From CAYFUG01 sp964346295 (GTDB lineage: Bacteria; Patescibacteriota; Minisyncoccia; Moranbacterales; DUUL01), in the NCBI GenBank assembly GCA_964346295.1, contig CAYFUG010000017.1, positions 1 through 27,681 on the forward strand: DNA of 27,681 nt, given 5' to 3'. The stretch's first letter is position 1. Every line of letters starts with the position of its first letter. Below the pieces are notes generated by a model that was not told where the DNA came from, made no database searches, and was given only the letters and a program-made list of their open reading frames with translations. This document shows positions 1-7,913 of this stretch, piece after piece. A program made the translations under genes and the position numbers.

Positions 1-1
1 T

Positions 2-1000
2 TTTTACCCCAATTATACCGAGCGAAAAATTCCTTATCAATTTTGGTGGACCCAAACCCGCTTGCCGTACGAATTGCGGCGGGATCGCCCCGATGTCCTT
101 TGGATGCCCATTCAGCAAGCGCCTTTAATTGCGCCCAACTTTCAAAAACTGAAAATTGTAGTGACTGTGCACGATTTAGCCTTCAAATACTTTCCGGATC
201 ATTTTCCCCGGAAAGATGTTCTTAAACACAATTTTTTTACTGCTTCGGCAGTGCGGCGGGCGGATCGTATTATTGCCATTTCGGAGTCAACCAAAAGAGA
301 TATTCTCAAGTTTTATCCTAAGACCGATCCGAAAAAAATCCGGGTGGTTTATCACGGATTCGATCGAGAAAATTTTTCTCAAAGCAGACCAGGAGAGCAA
401 ATTGCGGAAACTCTTCTCAAGTATCAAGTAGTAAATGTAGCAGGAAAAAATAAGGCCTTCCCGTGCTACTTGCTTTATGTGGGAGCCATTCAACCCCGGA
501 AAAATTTAATCACTTTGATTCAAGCCTTCGAAGAACTTCGGAAGCAGGGGCCGGAATTTTCTGACCTCAAACTAGTGCTAGCGGGAGAGGCGGCTTGGAA
601 AGCAGAAGCGACTTTGGCAAGAATTCGTCATTCGCCTTATCAGAAAGATATTATTCTGACCGGAAAAGTTTCTTTTGAAGAGCTAGCTCACTTGTATCAA
701 GCGGCTCAGGCCTTGGTCTACCCTTCCCTTTACGAGGGTTTTGGTATCCCAATTCTGGAGGCTTTTGCCAGTGGCATTCCAGTGGTGGTAGCGGATAACT
801 CTTCTTTGAGCGAGGTGGGAGGGCAAGCGGCTCTTAAATTCCCGGCCAAAGATTTTCGTAAATTAGTTCAGCACTTGAATAATATTCTTAAAAGCGCTAA
901 ATTGAGATCAGACTTGATTGATCAAGGCCTTTCTCGATCCGGAGAGTTTTCTTGGGAAAAATGCGCCCGGGAGATTTCGGAAATCTTTAAGGGTGTTTAG
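2..1000 (+). CDS. Glycosyltransferase family 4 (GT-B fold), 5'-truncated by window edge
   Basis: This is the C-terminal two thirds of a GT4/GT1-type glycosyltransferase, which transfers a sugar from a nucleotide donor during polysaccharide or glycolipid synthesis at the inner face of the membrane. The frame is open from base 2, so the gene begins before the window; the first possible internal start is a TTG at 62. The donor-binding half is clear. LLYVGAIQPRKNLITLIQAF opens the C-terminal Rossmann domain (around 469-528). The segment YPSLYEGFGIPILEAFASG (around 718-775) carries the E-x7-E signature of GT-B retaining enzymes, and PVVVADNSSLSEVGG follows. Donor and acceptor cannot be deduced. 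A small inverted-repeat element starts 21 bp after the stop codon. Confidence 0.9.
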   Translation, partial: FYPNYTERKIPYQFWWTQTRLPYELRRDRPDVLWMPIQQAPLIAPNFQKLKIVVTVHDLAFKYFPDHFPRKDVLKHNFFTASAVRRADRIIAISESTKRDILKFYPKTDPKKIRVVYHGFDRENFSQSRPGEQIAETLLKYQVVNVAGKNKAFPCYLLYVGAIQPRKNLITLIQAFEELRKQGPEFSDLKLVLAGEAAWKAEATLARIRHSPYQKDIILTGKVSFEELAHLYQAAQALVYPSLYEGFGIPILEAFASGIPVVVADNSSLSEVGGQAALKFPAKDFRKLVQHLNNILKSAKLRSDLIDQGLSRSGEFSWEKCAREISEIFKGV

Positions 1001-1021
1001 TCTGAGTTGGTAAAAAGCTCG

Positions 1022-1172
1022 GGCATTACTAACAAAGTATAACTCTAAGGTACTCGATCTGTCATCCTGAGCGAATTCAAGGGATTTTGTATCATTTTTC
1101 AGCTAAGATTTCTCCATTTCGCTTTGCTTCAGTCGGAATGACAACGGCTGGGTATTTTTAGTTAGCAATACC
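1022..1172. mobile_element. MITE-like element, copy 1, with 8-bp target duplication
   Basis: This 151-bp non-coding element has imperfect 12-bp terminal inverted repeats, GGCATTACTAAC at the left end and GTTAGCAATACC at the right. It is flanked on both sides by AAAGCTCG (1014-1021 and 1173-1180), consistent with an 8-bp target-site duplication. It matches the reverse complement of 13446-13649: shared blocks include GTTAGCAATACC, the segment TTTCGCTTTGCTTCAGTCGG, and ACAAAGTATA near the other end. It encodes no transposase, so it would need one supplied in trans. It fills most of the 310-bp gap between the glycosyltransferase and map genes; I see nothing else firm in that gap. Confidence 0.7.
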
Positions 1173-1310
1173 AAAGCTCGAATTAAAATCAGCTTTCTAG
1201 CTTTGTATGAAAATAATTTTTGAGAATTTTAAATCGTCGGAGACTTCAAAAGCATTCGAAAAAGTTTGTCAGAAGAAATTGATTATTTATTAACAAGGTA
1301 ATTTTAAATT

Positions 1311-2090
1311 TTGCAAAAAGTAACTATCAAAAATTCTCGGGAGATTAAATTATTGCGCCAAGGCGGGCAAATTTTGGCAGAGATTTTTGAAATTCTCAGG
1401 GAAAAGATTGCTATAGCTAAGTTGCCCTTGGAGACTCTTGAGCTAGAAGATTTGGCTCGTAAAGAACTCAAGAAGCGCCGGTGTAAGGGGGCTTTTTTGG
1501 GCTACCACACTTGTGGGAAAGATTTTCCGGCAGCTCTGTGTGTTTCTCTCAACGATGAGATTGTTCACGGAGTGCCAGAGAAAGGCAAACTGATTGAGCC
1601 GGGTGATTTAGTTTCTTTGGATTTAGGTGTGGAGTACAAAGGCTTGATTACTGATTCCGCTTTTACGCTGGGGGTAGGAGAACTCTCTCCGGTGGCGCGA
1701 AAATTGATGGATGCCACGGAGTGTTGTCTCAAAGAAGGGCTTAAGGAGCTGGGTCCGGGTAAACCCCTGGGAAATTTTGGTTATCGAGTAGAGGAAGTTG
1801 GTAGAAAAGCAGGTTTTAGAGTAGTGCGAGATTTGGTGGGCCACGGAGTGGGCTATGAGGTGCACGAGCCTCCTCAAATTTTTAATTTTGGAACTTACGG
1901 TGGAGGATTACGCTTAGAGCCGGGGATGGTGCTAGCTTTCGAGCCGATGTTAGTGGAAGGCGAGGAGGAGATCGCTGAACTGGAAGGTCACCCTTACACT
2001 TTTCTTACAGCCGATGAGAAGTTGTCAGCCCACTTTGAACATACTGTGGTGATAACAGAAAAGGGGTACGAGGTAATCACCAGGCTCTAA
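1311..2090 (+). CDS. map: Methionine aminopeptidase, type I
   Basis: This cytoplasmic metallopeptidase removes the initiator methionine from new proteins. All the expected residues are visible: substrate His86 (in EIVHGVP), metal ligands Asp104 (SLDLG), Asp115 (ITDSAF), His178 (GHGVG), Glu211 (FEPM) and Glu243 (FEHTVV), and the conserved His185. At 259 aa it has normal type I length, with no N-terminal zinc-finger extension and no type II insert. The start is TTG at 1311, with a weak AAGGT about 11 nt upstream; the sequence from VTIKNSREIKLLRQGG onward matches the usual N-terminus of the family, so the start should be right within a few codons. It is followed after 45 bp by ruvX. Confidence 0.96.
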   Translation: MQKVTIKNSREIKLLRQGGQILAEIFEILREKIAIAKLPLETLELEDLARKELKKRRCKGAFLGYHTCGKDFPAALCVSLNDEIVHGVPEKGKLIEPGDLVSLDLGVEYKGLITDSAFTLGVGELSPVARKLMDATECCLKEGLKELGPGKPLGNFGYRVEEVGRKAGFRVVRDLVGHGVGYEVHEPPQIFNFGTYGGGLRLEPGMVLAFEPMLVEGEEEIAELEGHPYTFLTADEKLSAHFEHTVVITEKGYEVITRL

Positions 2091-2135
2091 GAATAATCTT
2101 AAAACGATTTTAAATAATTTAGAGTAAGTTTAAAT

Positions 2136-2558
2136 ATGTCATCTGAAGAGGATAAAATGGAGTATTGCTTAGGAATTGACTATGGGGCCAAAAAGATTGG
2201 CTTAGCTTTAGCGGATAGGGAAACTAAAATTGCCCATGCTTTAGAAGAAGTTGAACGGAGAATTTTTTTGGGGAGGTTGAAAGAATTGAAGAGGGAGTTT
2301 TCTTTGCAAGCAATTATCGTAGGGGCTAATTTGGCTTATGATAAAAATATCCAGGAGACCAATTTAGGATTTGAAAAGTTTAAGAAAAATATTCAAAAAG
2401 AGTTTCCAGGAAGAGAAGTAATAGAACAGGAAGAATTTTTTTCTACGCAGCTAGCACAAAAAAACCTCTTAGAGGCCAAGAAAAAACGAGTTAACAAGCA
2501 AGATAATTCCGAGGCGGCTCGCTTAATTTTGCAAAGCTGGTTAGACAAAAGCGAGTGA
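2136..2558 (+). CDS. ruvX: Putative pre-16S rRNA nuclease / Holliday junction resolvase-like, YqgF-RuvX family
   Basis: This is an RNase H-fold nuclease of the YqgF/RuvX family, involved in 16S rRNA 5'-end maturation and possibly in DNA recombination. The first catalytic Asp lies in GIDYGAKKIGLALAD (around residues 13-27). Strand 4, IIVGANLAYDK, follows, and the C-terminal KQDNSEAARLILQSWLD corresponds to the usual D(D/E)xAAxxIL block. The VGANLAYDK segment departs from the common VGLPxxxxG form, so the middle of the protein is divergent. The ATG at 2136 is used here, but the ATG at 2157 is preceded by GAAGAGG at better spacing and would begin at MEYCLGIDYG, which is closer to the family start. 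The shorter form is a real possibility. Confidence 0.85.
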   Translation: MSSEEDKMEYCLGIDYGAKKIGLALADRETKIAHALEEVERRIFLGRLKELKREFSLQAIIVGANLAYDKNIQETNLGFEKFKKNIQKEFPGREVIEQEEFFSTQLAQKNLLEAKKKRVNKQDNSEAARLILQSWLDKSE

Positions 2559-2706
2559 TTCTGTTATTATTTAAACAATGATTGCATCAGGCCCCTTGGG
2601 GATGAGCAGCTTTTTGTTAGAAGTGACGAAACCCTTGAGTTCCTGATTGAGAAGATTGAATTAACAAGAAGTTCTGATTTATAAAGTCAAAAATAAAACT
2701 CAAAAA

Positions 2707-3525
2707 ATGGATCAGAGTAAGCAGCCGGAATTTTCGGTTATTATTCCTACTTACAACGAAGAAAGCAAGACTAAGGAAATGCAGGAACACCTGCGTTCCA
2801 TTGAAGCCTATTTTACGGAAATCAAAAAAACTTACGAAGTAGTAATTATTTTAGATGGTCCTACTGATAAAACCCCTCAATTGGTAAGGGAAGAAACTAA
2901 GGGTAAGAAGGGTTTTTTGGTGGTAGATAGAGAGGAGAATCGAGGGAAGGGTTATAGTGTTAGAGAAGGGATGATGAAAGCCAAGGGTAAAATTCGTCTT
3001 TTTACTGATATGGATGGCGCTACTCCCATTAATATGCTAGACAGGTTTCTACCAGAGCTGGAGAAGGGAGCGGATATTGTGATTGGATCGCGTGACCTGA
3101 AAGAATCCGATGTTAAGATTCATCAGCCCAAATGGAAGGAACTCATGGGAGATTTTGGTAATCTTTTGATTCAAGCCGGAACTGGACTGTGGGGGATGAA
3201 AGACACCCAATGTGGGTTCAAAGCTTTCAAGGAGAGAGTTGTGGAAGATGTCGTGCCTCGTACCACGGTGAATCGTTGGGGGTTAGACTTTGAACTTCTG
3301 ATGATTGGGAAAAAAAGAGGCTACAAAATCGTGGAAATGCCAGTGGAATGGTTAGATCGAGGAGCTAGTTTGGTGGGAATCAGTGGTTACATTAGCACTT
3401 TTCGAGATTTGTTTAAGGTTAAACTGAATATGATAGCCGGAGTTTATCAGATAAAGAAGAATGTAAAGGATTTGCGGGAAACTAAAAAATCCAAAGAAAG
3501 AGAAGAAGATGAAGATGAAGAGTAA
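2707..3525 (+). CDS. Glycosyltransferase family 2, dolichyl-phosphate glucosyltransferase-like
   Basis: This is a GT-A fold family 2 transferase of the Alg5/dolichyl-phosphate beta-glucosyltransferase type, expected to load a sugar onto a polyprenyl phosphate at the cytoplasmic membrane. The N-terminal nucleotide-binding strand is SVIIPTYNEE (residues 10-19), followed by VVIILDGPTDKT (45-56). The metal-binding DxD is DMD at 101-103 in LFTDMDGATP. IVIGSRDL and the acceptor-side segment DTQCGFKAF are also typical. No C-terminal membrane helix is visible, and the protein ends in an acidic and basic low-complexity tail (KSKEREEDEDEE). The in-frame ATG at 2707 has no clear Shine-Dalgarno sequence. 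The 148-bp gap before it has no gene I can support. Confidence 0.9.
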   Translation: MDQSKQPEFSVIIPTYNEESKTKEMQEHLRSIEAYFTEIKKTYEVVIILDGPTDKTPQLVREETKGKKGFLVVDREENRGKGYSVREGMMKAKGKIRLFTDMDGATPINMLDRFLPELEKGADIVIGSRDLKESDVKIHQPKWKELMGDFGNLLIQAGTGLWGMKDTQCGFKAFKERVVEDVVPRTTVNRWGLDFELLMIGKKRGYKIVEMPVEWLDRGASLVGISGYISTFRDLFKVKLNMIAGVYQIKKNVKDLRETKKSKEREEDEDEE

Positions 3526-3597
3526 GACCGGCGAGTTTTTGATGCTCTTAAAAGCCCTATAAAAGTTTTAGATTGTACTTAAAAAGACTTCTAAAAT

Positions 3598-3620
3598 TGC
3601 GCGCTAGCGCACTATTTTTT
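3598..3620 (+). terminator. Possible intrinsic terminator after the GT2 gene
   Basis: A short GC-rich stem, TGCGC-GCTA-GCGCA (3598-3611), is followed by ACTATTTTTT. The stem is only 5 bp but all strong pairs. It lies 73 bp after the GT2 stop and 40 bp before the LamG protein, which suits a boundary between transcription units. Confidence 0.45.
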
Positions 3621-3659
3621 GGGAAATTTTCTAAAATAAAGGAATAAAAATCAAACACA

Positions 3660-4979
3660 ATGAAAGCTTATTTTAGGTTAACCGCTTGGCTTAAGCGGCG
3701 AGTCTTTTGGGGAGATCAGCGGGGATCAGCCTTAGTATTGGTAGCTGTTTTGTTAATTGGAGCCGCCTTTTTGGTGGCCTCAGTATCTGCGGTTTCTATT
3801 TTGCAACGAAAGATGAGCACGGCAGTATCTAATAGCGCACCGGCTTTTCAGGCGGCGGATAGTGGTATCGAATGGTCGATGAAGTACTTTCGAGATTATT
3901 CTAGTGGAGAGAATACTGATCCTAGTACTCCTATAGCAGGCATTGGGTTTGACCAGTTTATGTTAGGGACTAGTGCTGGATGGGATGGGGACAAACTTTT
4001 TTGTCCGAATTCTATTTTTGAGAGTAATTCTAACTCAGATTATCAGTGTGAGATTTACTTTCTAGACAGAGACGGAAAGTTTCTGAGACCAACTGATCTA
4101 GTTTCTGAGGTTTTTTATGTTCGATCTGTAGGTACCTATGGCCGAGGGGACGAGAAGGCAGTACGAGCTTTGCAAACCGAAGTGAATTTGATGCCGGCCC
4201 CCGTAGCTTGGTGGAAGTTAGAAAGATCGGAAGATGGACCTAATGGGCCGGCTAAAGATTCTGCTTCTCCGGGAAGCAGTAGCAATGCTACGATGCAAGG
4301 GACTAGCTGGAGAAGCGGAGGCTCTCATTGTCATGATACCGATGCTAGTTGCTTGCAGTTTGATGGGAGTAACGATTATTTAGAAGTGGGGGGAGATAAT
4401 TTGGGGGAGATGCTTAATCAAAATCAGGTAACTTTGACTTTTTGGGTTAGGACCAGTGAGCAGGGTAGTGGCCCGGGAGCATGTTTCTTGGATAACAATG
4501 GACAGGGTATAATTGGAGGATATGACAGATCAAACGGGATAGATGTTTGGGCGGCTTTGGGTGGGGGAAGAGTTTTTTCAGGGGTTCGAGACGAAGGAGG
4601 TTGCTCCTCGGGTAGCTATGAGATAATGGGAAACCCTAACGGAGTAACTACCGGAAGCCCTTGGCATTTTGTGGCCATTTCAAGAGACAAAACCGAAGAC
4701 GCTGTTAACGATAGAAATAATTGGAGGATTTGTATAGATGAGGCAAGAGGAAGCCTTTCTGACGAAAGCAACAGTGATTGTCGCTGGGGTGATTTAAGTC
4801 TTATGGAGGAGGGTGCTGGTATATTGGATGATGGAGAGTTGAATAAAATTGGAAAAGTGAGCTTGTTTCCGGGGGATGGAGATGCTTATTTTAAGGGCTA
4901 TTTAGATGATATTCGGGTTTATGATTTCATTCCTAATCAACTTCAGTTAGGCTCGTTGTATAAGAAAGGCCCAGAGTAA
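3660..4979 (+). CDS. PilX-like secreted protein with C-terminal LamG/concanavalin-type domain
   Basis: This is a surface protein built from a pilin-like N-terminus and a carbohydrate-binding-type fold. Residues 1-17 are basic (KRRVFWGDQRG). A hydrophobic segment, SALVLVAVLLIGAAFLVASV (23-42), follows, then a PilX-like stretch in which AFQAADSGIEWSMKYF (around 60-75) is the recognisable part. From about residue 180 a LamG-like jelly roll begins (VAWWKLERSEDGP), with typical strand motifs LQFDGSNDYLEV, VTLTFWVRT, WHFVAISRD and a terminal GYLDDIRVYD. Several Cys pairs suggest disulphides and an extracellular location. It is followed after 160 bp by a classical prepilin gene, so both may be minor pilins of a type IV pilus or pseudopilus. 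The ligand is unknown. Confidence 0.75.
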   Translation: MKAYFRLTAWLKRRVFWGDQRGSALVLVAVLLIGAAFLVASVSAVSILQRKMSTAVSNSAPAFQAADSGIEWSMKYFRDYSSGENTDPSTPIAGIGFDQFMLGTSAGWDGDKLFCPNSIFESNSNSDYQCEIYFLDRDGKFLRPTDLVSEVFYVRSVGTYGRGDEKAVRALQTEVNLMPAPVAWWKLERSEDGPNGPAKDSASPGSSSNATMQGTSWRSGGSHCHDTDASCLQFDGSNDYLEVGGDNLGEMLNQNQVTLTFWVRTSEQGSGPGACFLDNNGQGIIGGYDRSNGIDVWAALGGGRVFSGVRDEGGCSSGSYEIMGNPNGVTTGSPWHFVAISRDKTEDAVNDRNNWRICIDEARGSLSDESNSDCRWGDLSLMEEGAGILDDGELNKIGKVSLFPGDGDAYFKGYLDDIRVYDFIPNQLQLGSLYKKGPE

Positions 4980-5027
4980 TCGTTCTCCCCTTAGCGGCTA
5001 TCCTTTTTGCTATAAAGGAACTCAATT

Positions 5028-5123
5028 ATGCAAATAATACAGTCCGGATTTAAATCACCGGCAAAGAAACTAGGTGATCAGCCGGGATTTAGGATAGTTA
5101 TAAAATTAGGTAATCACCCTTAA
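5028..5123 (+). CDS. Candidate 31-residue small ORF upstream of the prepilin gene
   Basis: An ATG at 5028 is preceded by AAAGGA at good spacing and opens a 31-codon frame ending TAA at 5121-5123, 15 bp before the prepilin ATG. The product begins MQIIQSGF and contains KSPAKKLGDQPGF, which loosely resembles the basic leader plus Gly-Phe of a prepilin signal but lacks the hydrophobic segment that would follow. It could be a leader peptide, a relic of a duplicated pilin 5' end, or chance. I recognise no family. Confidence 0.25.
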   Translation: MQIIQSGFKSPAKKLGDQPGFRIVIKLGNHP

Positions 5124-5138
5124 CAAACTAGCACCTCA

Positions 5139-5564
5139 ATGGAGAAGGGATTTTTTAAAAAAATAGATAACATTAAAGGTTTTACTTTGCTGGAAATTTT
5201 GGTAGTGGTAGCTATTATCAGTATTTTGGGAGCTATTGTGGTGGTTAATTTAAATGGAGCTAAGGATCGGATGCAAAAAGCTTCTCTGCAGTCTACTATG
5301 GCTCCAATTATTTCGGTTATTACTATTTGCAAAAACGGAGGAGGCAAAATTCTTCCTCCCGATAATACGGATCGAGGCGGGGGGCAAGTTTGCTCCAATC
5401 CTATTATTATTGATTATAAGTGGCCTAACTTGAGTAATATTCAGGGTCTAGAAAATGCCGACTTTGAGTATTTAACTACTTCTGAAGAGAAGTTAGTAGT
5501 AGGAAGAGAGGATCAAGAAGTGGTGGTTTGTGAAGTAGAGAATGTCAATTGTCATATTAATTAG
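5139..5564 (+). CDS. Type IV prepilin-like protein with N-terminal methylation motif
   Basis: This is a prepilin or pseudopilin that would be cleaved and N-methylated by prepilin peptidase and assembled into a surface filament. The leader MEKGFFKKIDNIKG ends at the peptidase site G|FTLLE (residues 14-19), with Glu at mature position +5. A continuous hydrophobic helix, LVVVAIISILGAIVVVNLNG (around 21-40), follows. The remaining 100 residues form a small soluble domain with three Cys (ICKNGG, VCSN, VVCEVENVNC). At 141 aa it has normal minor-pilin size. It lies downstream of the PilX/LamG gene in the same orientation. No assembly ATPase, platform protein or peptidase lies in the window. Confidence 0.88.
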   Translation: MEKGFFKKIDNIKGFTLLEILVVVAIISILGAIVVVNLNGAKDRMQKASLQSTMAPIISVITICKNGGGKILPPDNTDRGGGQVCSNPIIIDYKWPNLSNIQGLENADFEYLTTSEEKLVVGREDQEVVVCEVENVNCHIN

Positions 5565-5615
5565 TACCAATAAGCTTTGAGTAAGATCGGGAAGGGAGAG
5601 AAAATTCGGGAAGGG

Positions 5616-5644
5616 TTGATTTGTTTAAATATTTAGTGTATAAT
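5616..5644 (+). promoter_or_regulatory. Sigma-70-type promoter for lemA
   Basis: TTGATT (5616-5621) and TATAAT (5639-5644) are separated by exactly 17 bp. Transcription would start near 5651, giving an untranslated leader of about 60 nt before the lemA ATG at 5710. Confidence 0.7.
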
Positions 5645-5709
5645 TATAAAAGTGAAACTGACGATTCAGGGAGAGTAATTTTGTTTAAATCTTAAAATTT
5701 ATAACTAAA

Positions 5710-6273
5710 ATGGGAGTCGCAACTATAATTTTGTTAGTACTGGGAGGGCTAGTTATTTTAGTGGGAGCTTGGTTGGTGGTTGTTTACAACGGATTAATTA
5801 AAGCTAGAAACCGGACAGATGAAGCTTGGGCCGATATTGATGTACAGTTAAAAAGGAGGCATGACCTAATTCCCAATCTGGTGAGTACTGTAAAAGGTTA
5901 TGCTACTCACGAGCGAGAGTTATTTGAAAATGTGACGCAGGCTCGTTCTCAGGCGATGCAAGCACAGAGCCCTAAGGACCAAGCTCAAGCCGAAAATATG
6001 CTTTCCGACACCTTGAAGTCCTTATTTGCAGTTTCGGAAAATTACCCCGACCTAAAGGCTAATCAGAACTTTTTAGAGCTTCAGCGCGAGTTGACTGACA
6101 CTGAAGACAAAATTCAAGCGGCTCGGCGTTTTTACAACGGCAATGTGCGAGATTTTAACACTAAAATTCAAGTTTTCCCTACCAACTTAATCGCCGGAAT
6201 GCTCAAGTTTAACGATTATGAATTTTTTGAAGTGGAAGAAAGCGAAAAAGAGAATGTGGAGGTAAAATTTTAA
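5710..6273 (+). CDS. lemA: LemA family membrane protein
   Basis: LemA proteins are small membrane-anchored helical-bundle proteins, common in bacteria and often encoded beside HtpX; their molecular function is not settled. The N-terminal membrane segment is around residues 4-27 (IILLVLGGLVILVGAWLVVV). The family signature follows: VYNGLIKARNRTDEAWADID, then VQLKRRHDLIPNLVSTVKGY. The C-terminal half has the conserved YPDLKANQNFLELQREL, ARRFYNGNVRDFN and FEVEE elements. At 187 aa it is full length. A promoter lies about 60 bp upstream and a strong terminator begins 80 bp downstream, so it is probably a single-gene unit. The htpX gene is on the same strand about 4.9 kb away. Confidence 0.95.
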   Translation: MGVATIILLVLGGLVILVGAWLVVVYNGLIKARNRTDEAWADIDVQLKRRHDLIPNLVSTVKGYATHERELFENVTQARSQAMQAQSPKDQAQAENMLSDTLKSLFAVSENYPDLKANQNFLELQRELTDTEDKIQAARRFYNGNVRDFNTKIQVFPTNLIAGMLKFNDYEFFEVEESEKENVEVKF

Positions 6274-6352
6274 TCATAACTTGGGAGGTGGATAGCTTAG
6301 GCGCCTTGATTTTTTTGACACCGACCTTAAACTTTTAGAGTTTGATTTTATT

Positions 6353-6390
6353 AAAAATAAAGTCGGTATTTAGCCGACTTTATTTTTTTA
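6353..6390 (+). terminator. Intrinsic terminator after lemA
   Basis: The stem AAAATAAAGTCGG pairs with CCGACTTTATTTT around the loop TATTTAG (6367-6373), followed by a T tract. This is a textbook Rho-independent terminator for lemA and, with its A-tract on the other side, could work in both directions. Confidence 0.88.
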
Positions 6391-6474
6391 AGTCTAATGG
6401 TAAAATTTAGCTTAGATTTACAAAGGAAGTAAAATCATTGCTGACACAGTAAGTTCAGAAAACTAATACTGGAA

Positions 6475-7827
6475 ATGAAAGAAAAAATTAATTCTAAATT
6501 AGAAACCTGGAGGAGGTTTTGGTGTCAGCACGGAACCGTTGTTTTATTGATTTTCTTGACCGCTCTGGTGGCGGGAGTTGGGAGTTATTCGGTTACTCGA
6601 AGTTACTTTTTGGATAAATTAGCTCAGCAGCAAGTTTCAGTGACAGCATCCAAGGAAGATTCAGGAGGGGATGGTTCTAATAAAGAAGAAGCTTTTTTTC
6701 CCCAAGGAAAGGAAATCAAAACTATTTATGTCAGCGAGGTAATAAAGGAAGGTTGGATAGAGTGGCAGGAGCCAGAGCGATTGGAAAATTTAGGCTTAAC
6801 AACATTAGACACTTATCAGGGCGCTAAGGAAATTTCTGGATCAGAAGGGTATTTTTCGAGAGGTGTGAGGTATTTTAAGGTGGGGGAGATTATCCAGGGC
6901 AATTTTGCTGGGAGTGATTTGCTCTTGTTTCAATCTTTTATTCAAGAAGGCTCGGATTTTAGTCTGGATTTTCATCGAGTGATTCGGAATGATCGAGGAG
7001 AATTTATTTTTTTATTGGGCTATCACGGAGGAGGAGTAGAGAGAGAGTGGGAGCAAAGTCATCTGGAGCAGGTGATAAAGCGCTATTTCTCTCAAAAAGA
7101 TGAGTTAACTTTTAAGAGTTATCGAGTGAAAATTGAAGAATTGAGTTATCCCGTTAAGTTGGTAATTGATTCGGGAAGGCAGGAGTTGGAGATGGATTCT
7201 TCTGAGCAAGCTTTTTTTTCTGGGGCAAAGCTTAAAGAAGCTTTAATGCATCCGCAGTGGGGGCAAATTTGGATAACCGATAGCGCAGAATTCAAGGTTG
7301 ATCTGGATCCGGAGAAGGAGGAGCTCAATAGTTATTTAACTAGAAATAAAAAAGGGGAGGTTCAAAAAAAATATGTTGATATTTTTGGAGCCGGAGGTCT
7401 TTATATTAAAGCTCCTGATGGCACCACGATTACCTATAAGCTAAACTTGGAAGGTTTATTTGATTCTAGTGGAGTTCTTGAGGCTACTTGGAATGATGGC
7501 TTGATCAATGAAAGGAGTTATAAGTATCGTCCTGAAGAATGCGAAGACTCGAGATTATTTGTTTATGATTGGAGCCAAGAAGTGAGTTCGGGAGATTTAA
7601 AATGGATAGGAAGGACAAGGCGGGGAGACTCTTTATACGGCTTTGGTTCGATTGAGTCACCGGAGTTGGAAGAGTTTTTTCAGAGAGGTTTACTTGCTAA
7701 GGATCAATTTGATCAGAGAGGAGAGGAGCTTCCAACTAAGCGCCCCGTGGTTTTTTGGGTAGATCCCTTTGGTCGTCGCTTGGCTTTCTTAAGGGAGGAA
7801 TTTATTTCTAAAACCGAATGTGATTAG
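6475..7827 (+). CDS. Hypothetical membrane-anchored extracytoplasmic protein
   Basis: I do not recognise this 450-aa protein. A short basic cytoplasmic tail is followed by one hydrophobic segment, VVLLIFLTALVAGVGSYSVT (residues 22-41), and then about 400 mostly polar residues, so it should be a signal-anchored protein facing outward. The region after the anchor (AQQQVSVTASKEDSGGDGSN) looks like a flexible linker. Aromatic and acidic residues are frequent, and Cys is rare apart from one N-terminal residue, one in PEECEDSRLF, and one near the end, so the fold is probably not disulphide-rich. It lies between the lemA terminator and the DUF523 gene. The length, even codon use and single clean frame argue for a real gene; no catalytic motif is evident. 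Confidence 0.8.
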   Translation: MKEKINSKLETWRRFWCQHGTVVLLIFLTALVAGVGSYSVTRSYFLDKLAQQQVSVTASKEDSGGDGSNKEEAFFPQGKEIKTIYVSEVIKEGWIEWQEPERLENLGLTTLDTYQGAKEISGSEGYFSRGVRYFKVGEIIQGNFAGSDLLLFQSFIQEGSDFSLDFHRVIRNDRGEFIFLLGYHGGGVEREWEQSHLEQVIKRYFSQKDELTFKSYRVKIEELSYPVKLVIDSGRQELEMDSSEQAFFSGAKLKEALMHPQWGQIWITDSAEFKVDLDPEKEELNSYLTRNKKGEVQKKYVDIFGAGGLYIKAPDGTTITYKLNLEGLFDSSGVLEATWNDGLINERSYKYRPEECEDSRLFVYDWSQEVSSGDLKWIGRTRRGDSLYGFGSIESPELEEFFQRGLLAKDQFDQRGEELPTKRPVVFWVDPFGRRLAFLREEFISKTECD

Positions 7828-7901
7828 TCACGGAAGAATGATTTAGTTTTAAAGAAGAATTGAGTTCTAAATTGTGAAATCAAGTACTACTTTAATCTAG
7901 T

Positions 7902-7907
7902 TATACT
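7902..7907 (+). promoter_or_regulatory. -10 element compatible with leaderless transcription of the DUF523 gene
   Basis: TATACT at 7902-7907 ends 6 nt before the ATG at 7914, so a normal start site would fall on or next to the start codon. No Shine-Dalgarno sequence precedes this ATG. No convincing -35 hexamer is seen at 16-18 bp. Confidence 0.35.
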
Positions 7908-7913
7908 AAGCAC

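Noticed and set aside
2578..2646. 22-codon frame in the gap before the GT2 gene
   Set aside because: No ribosome-binding site, no recognisable product, and a length easily explained by chance.
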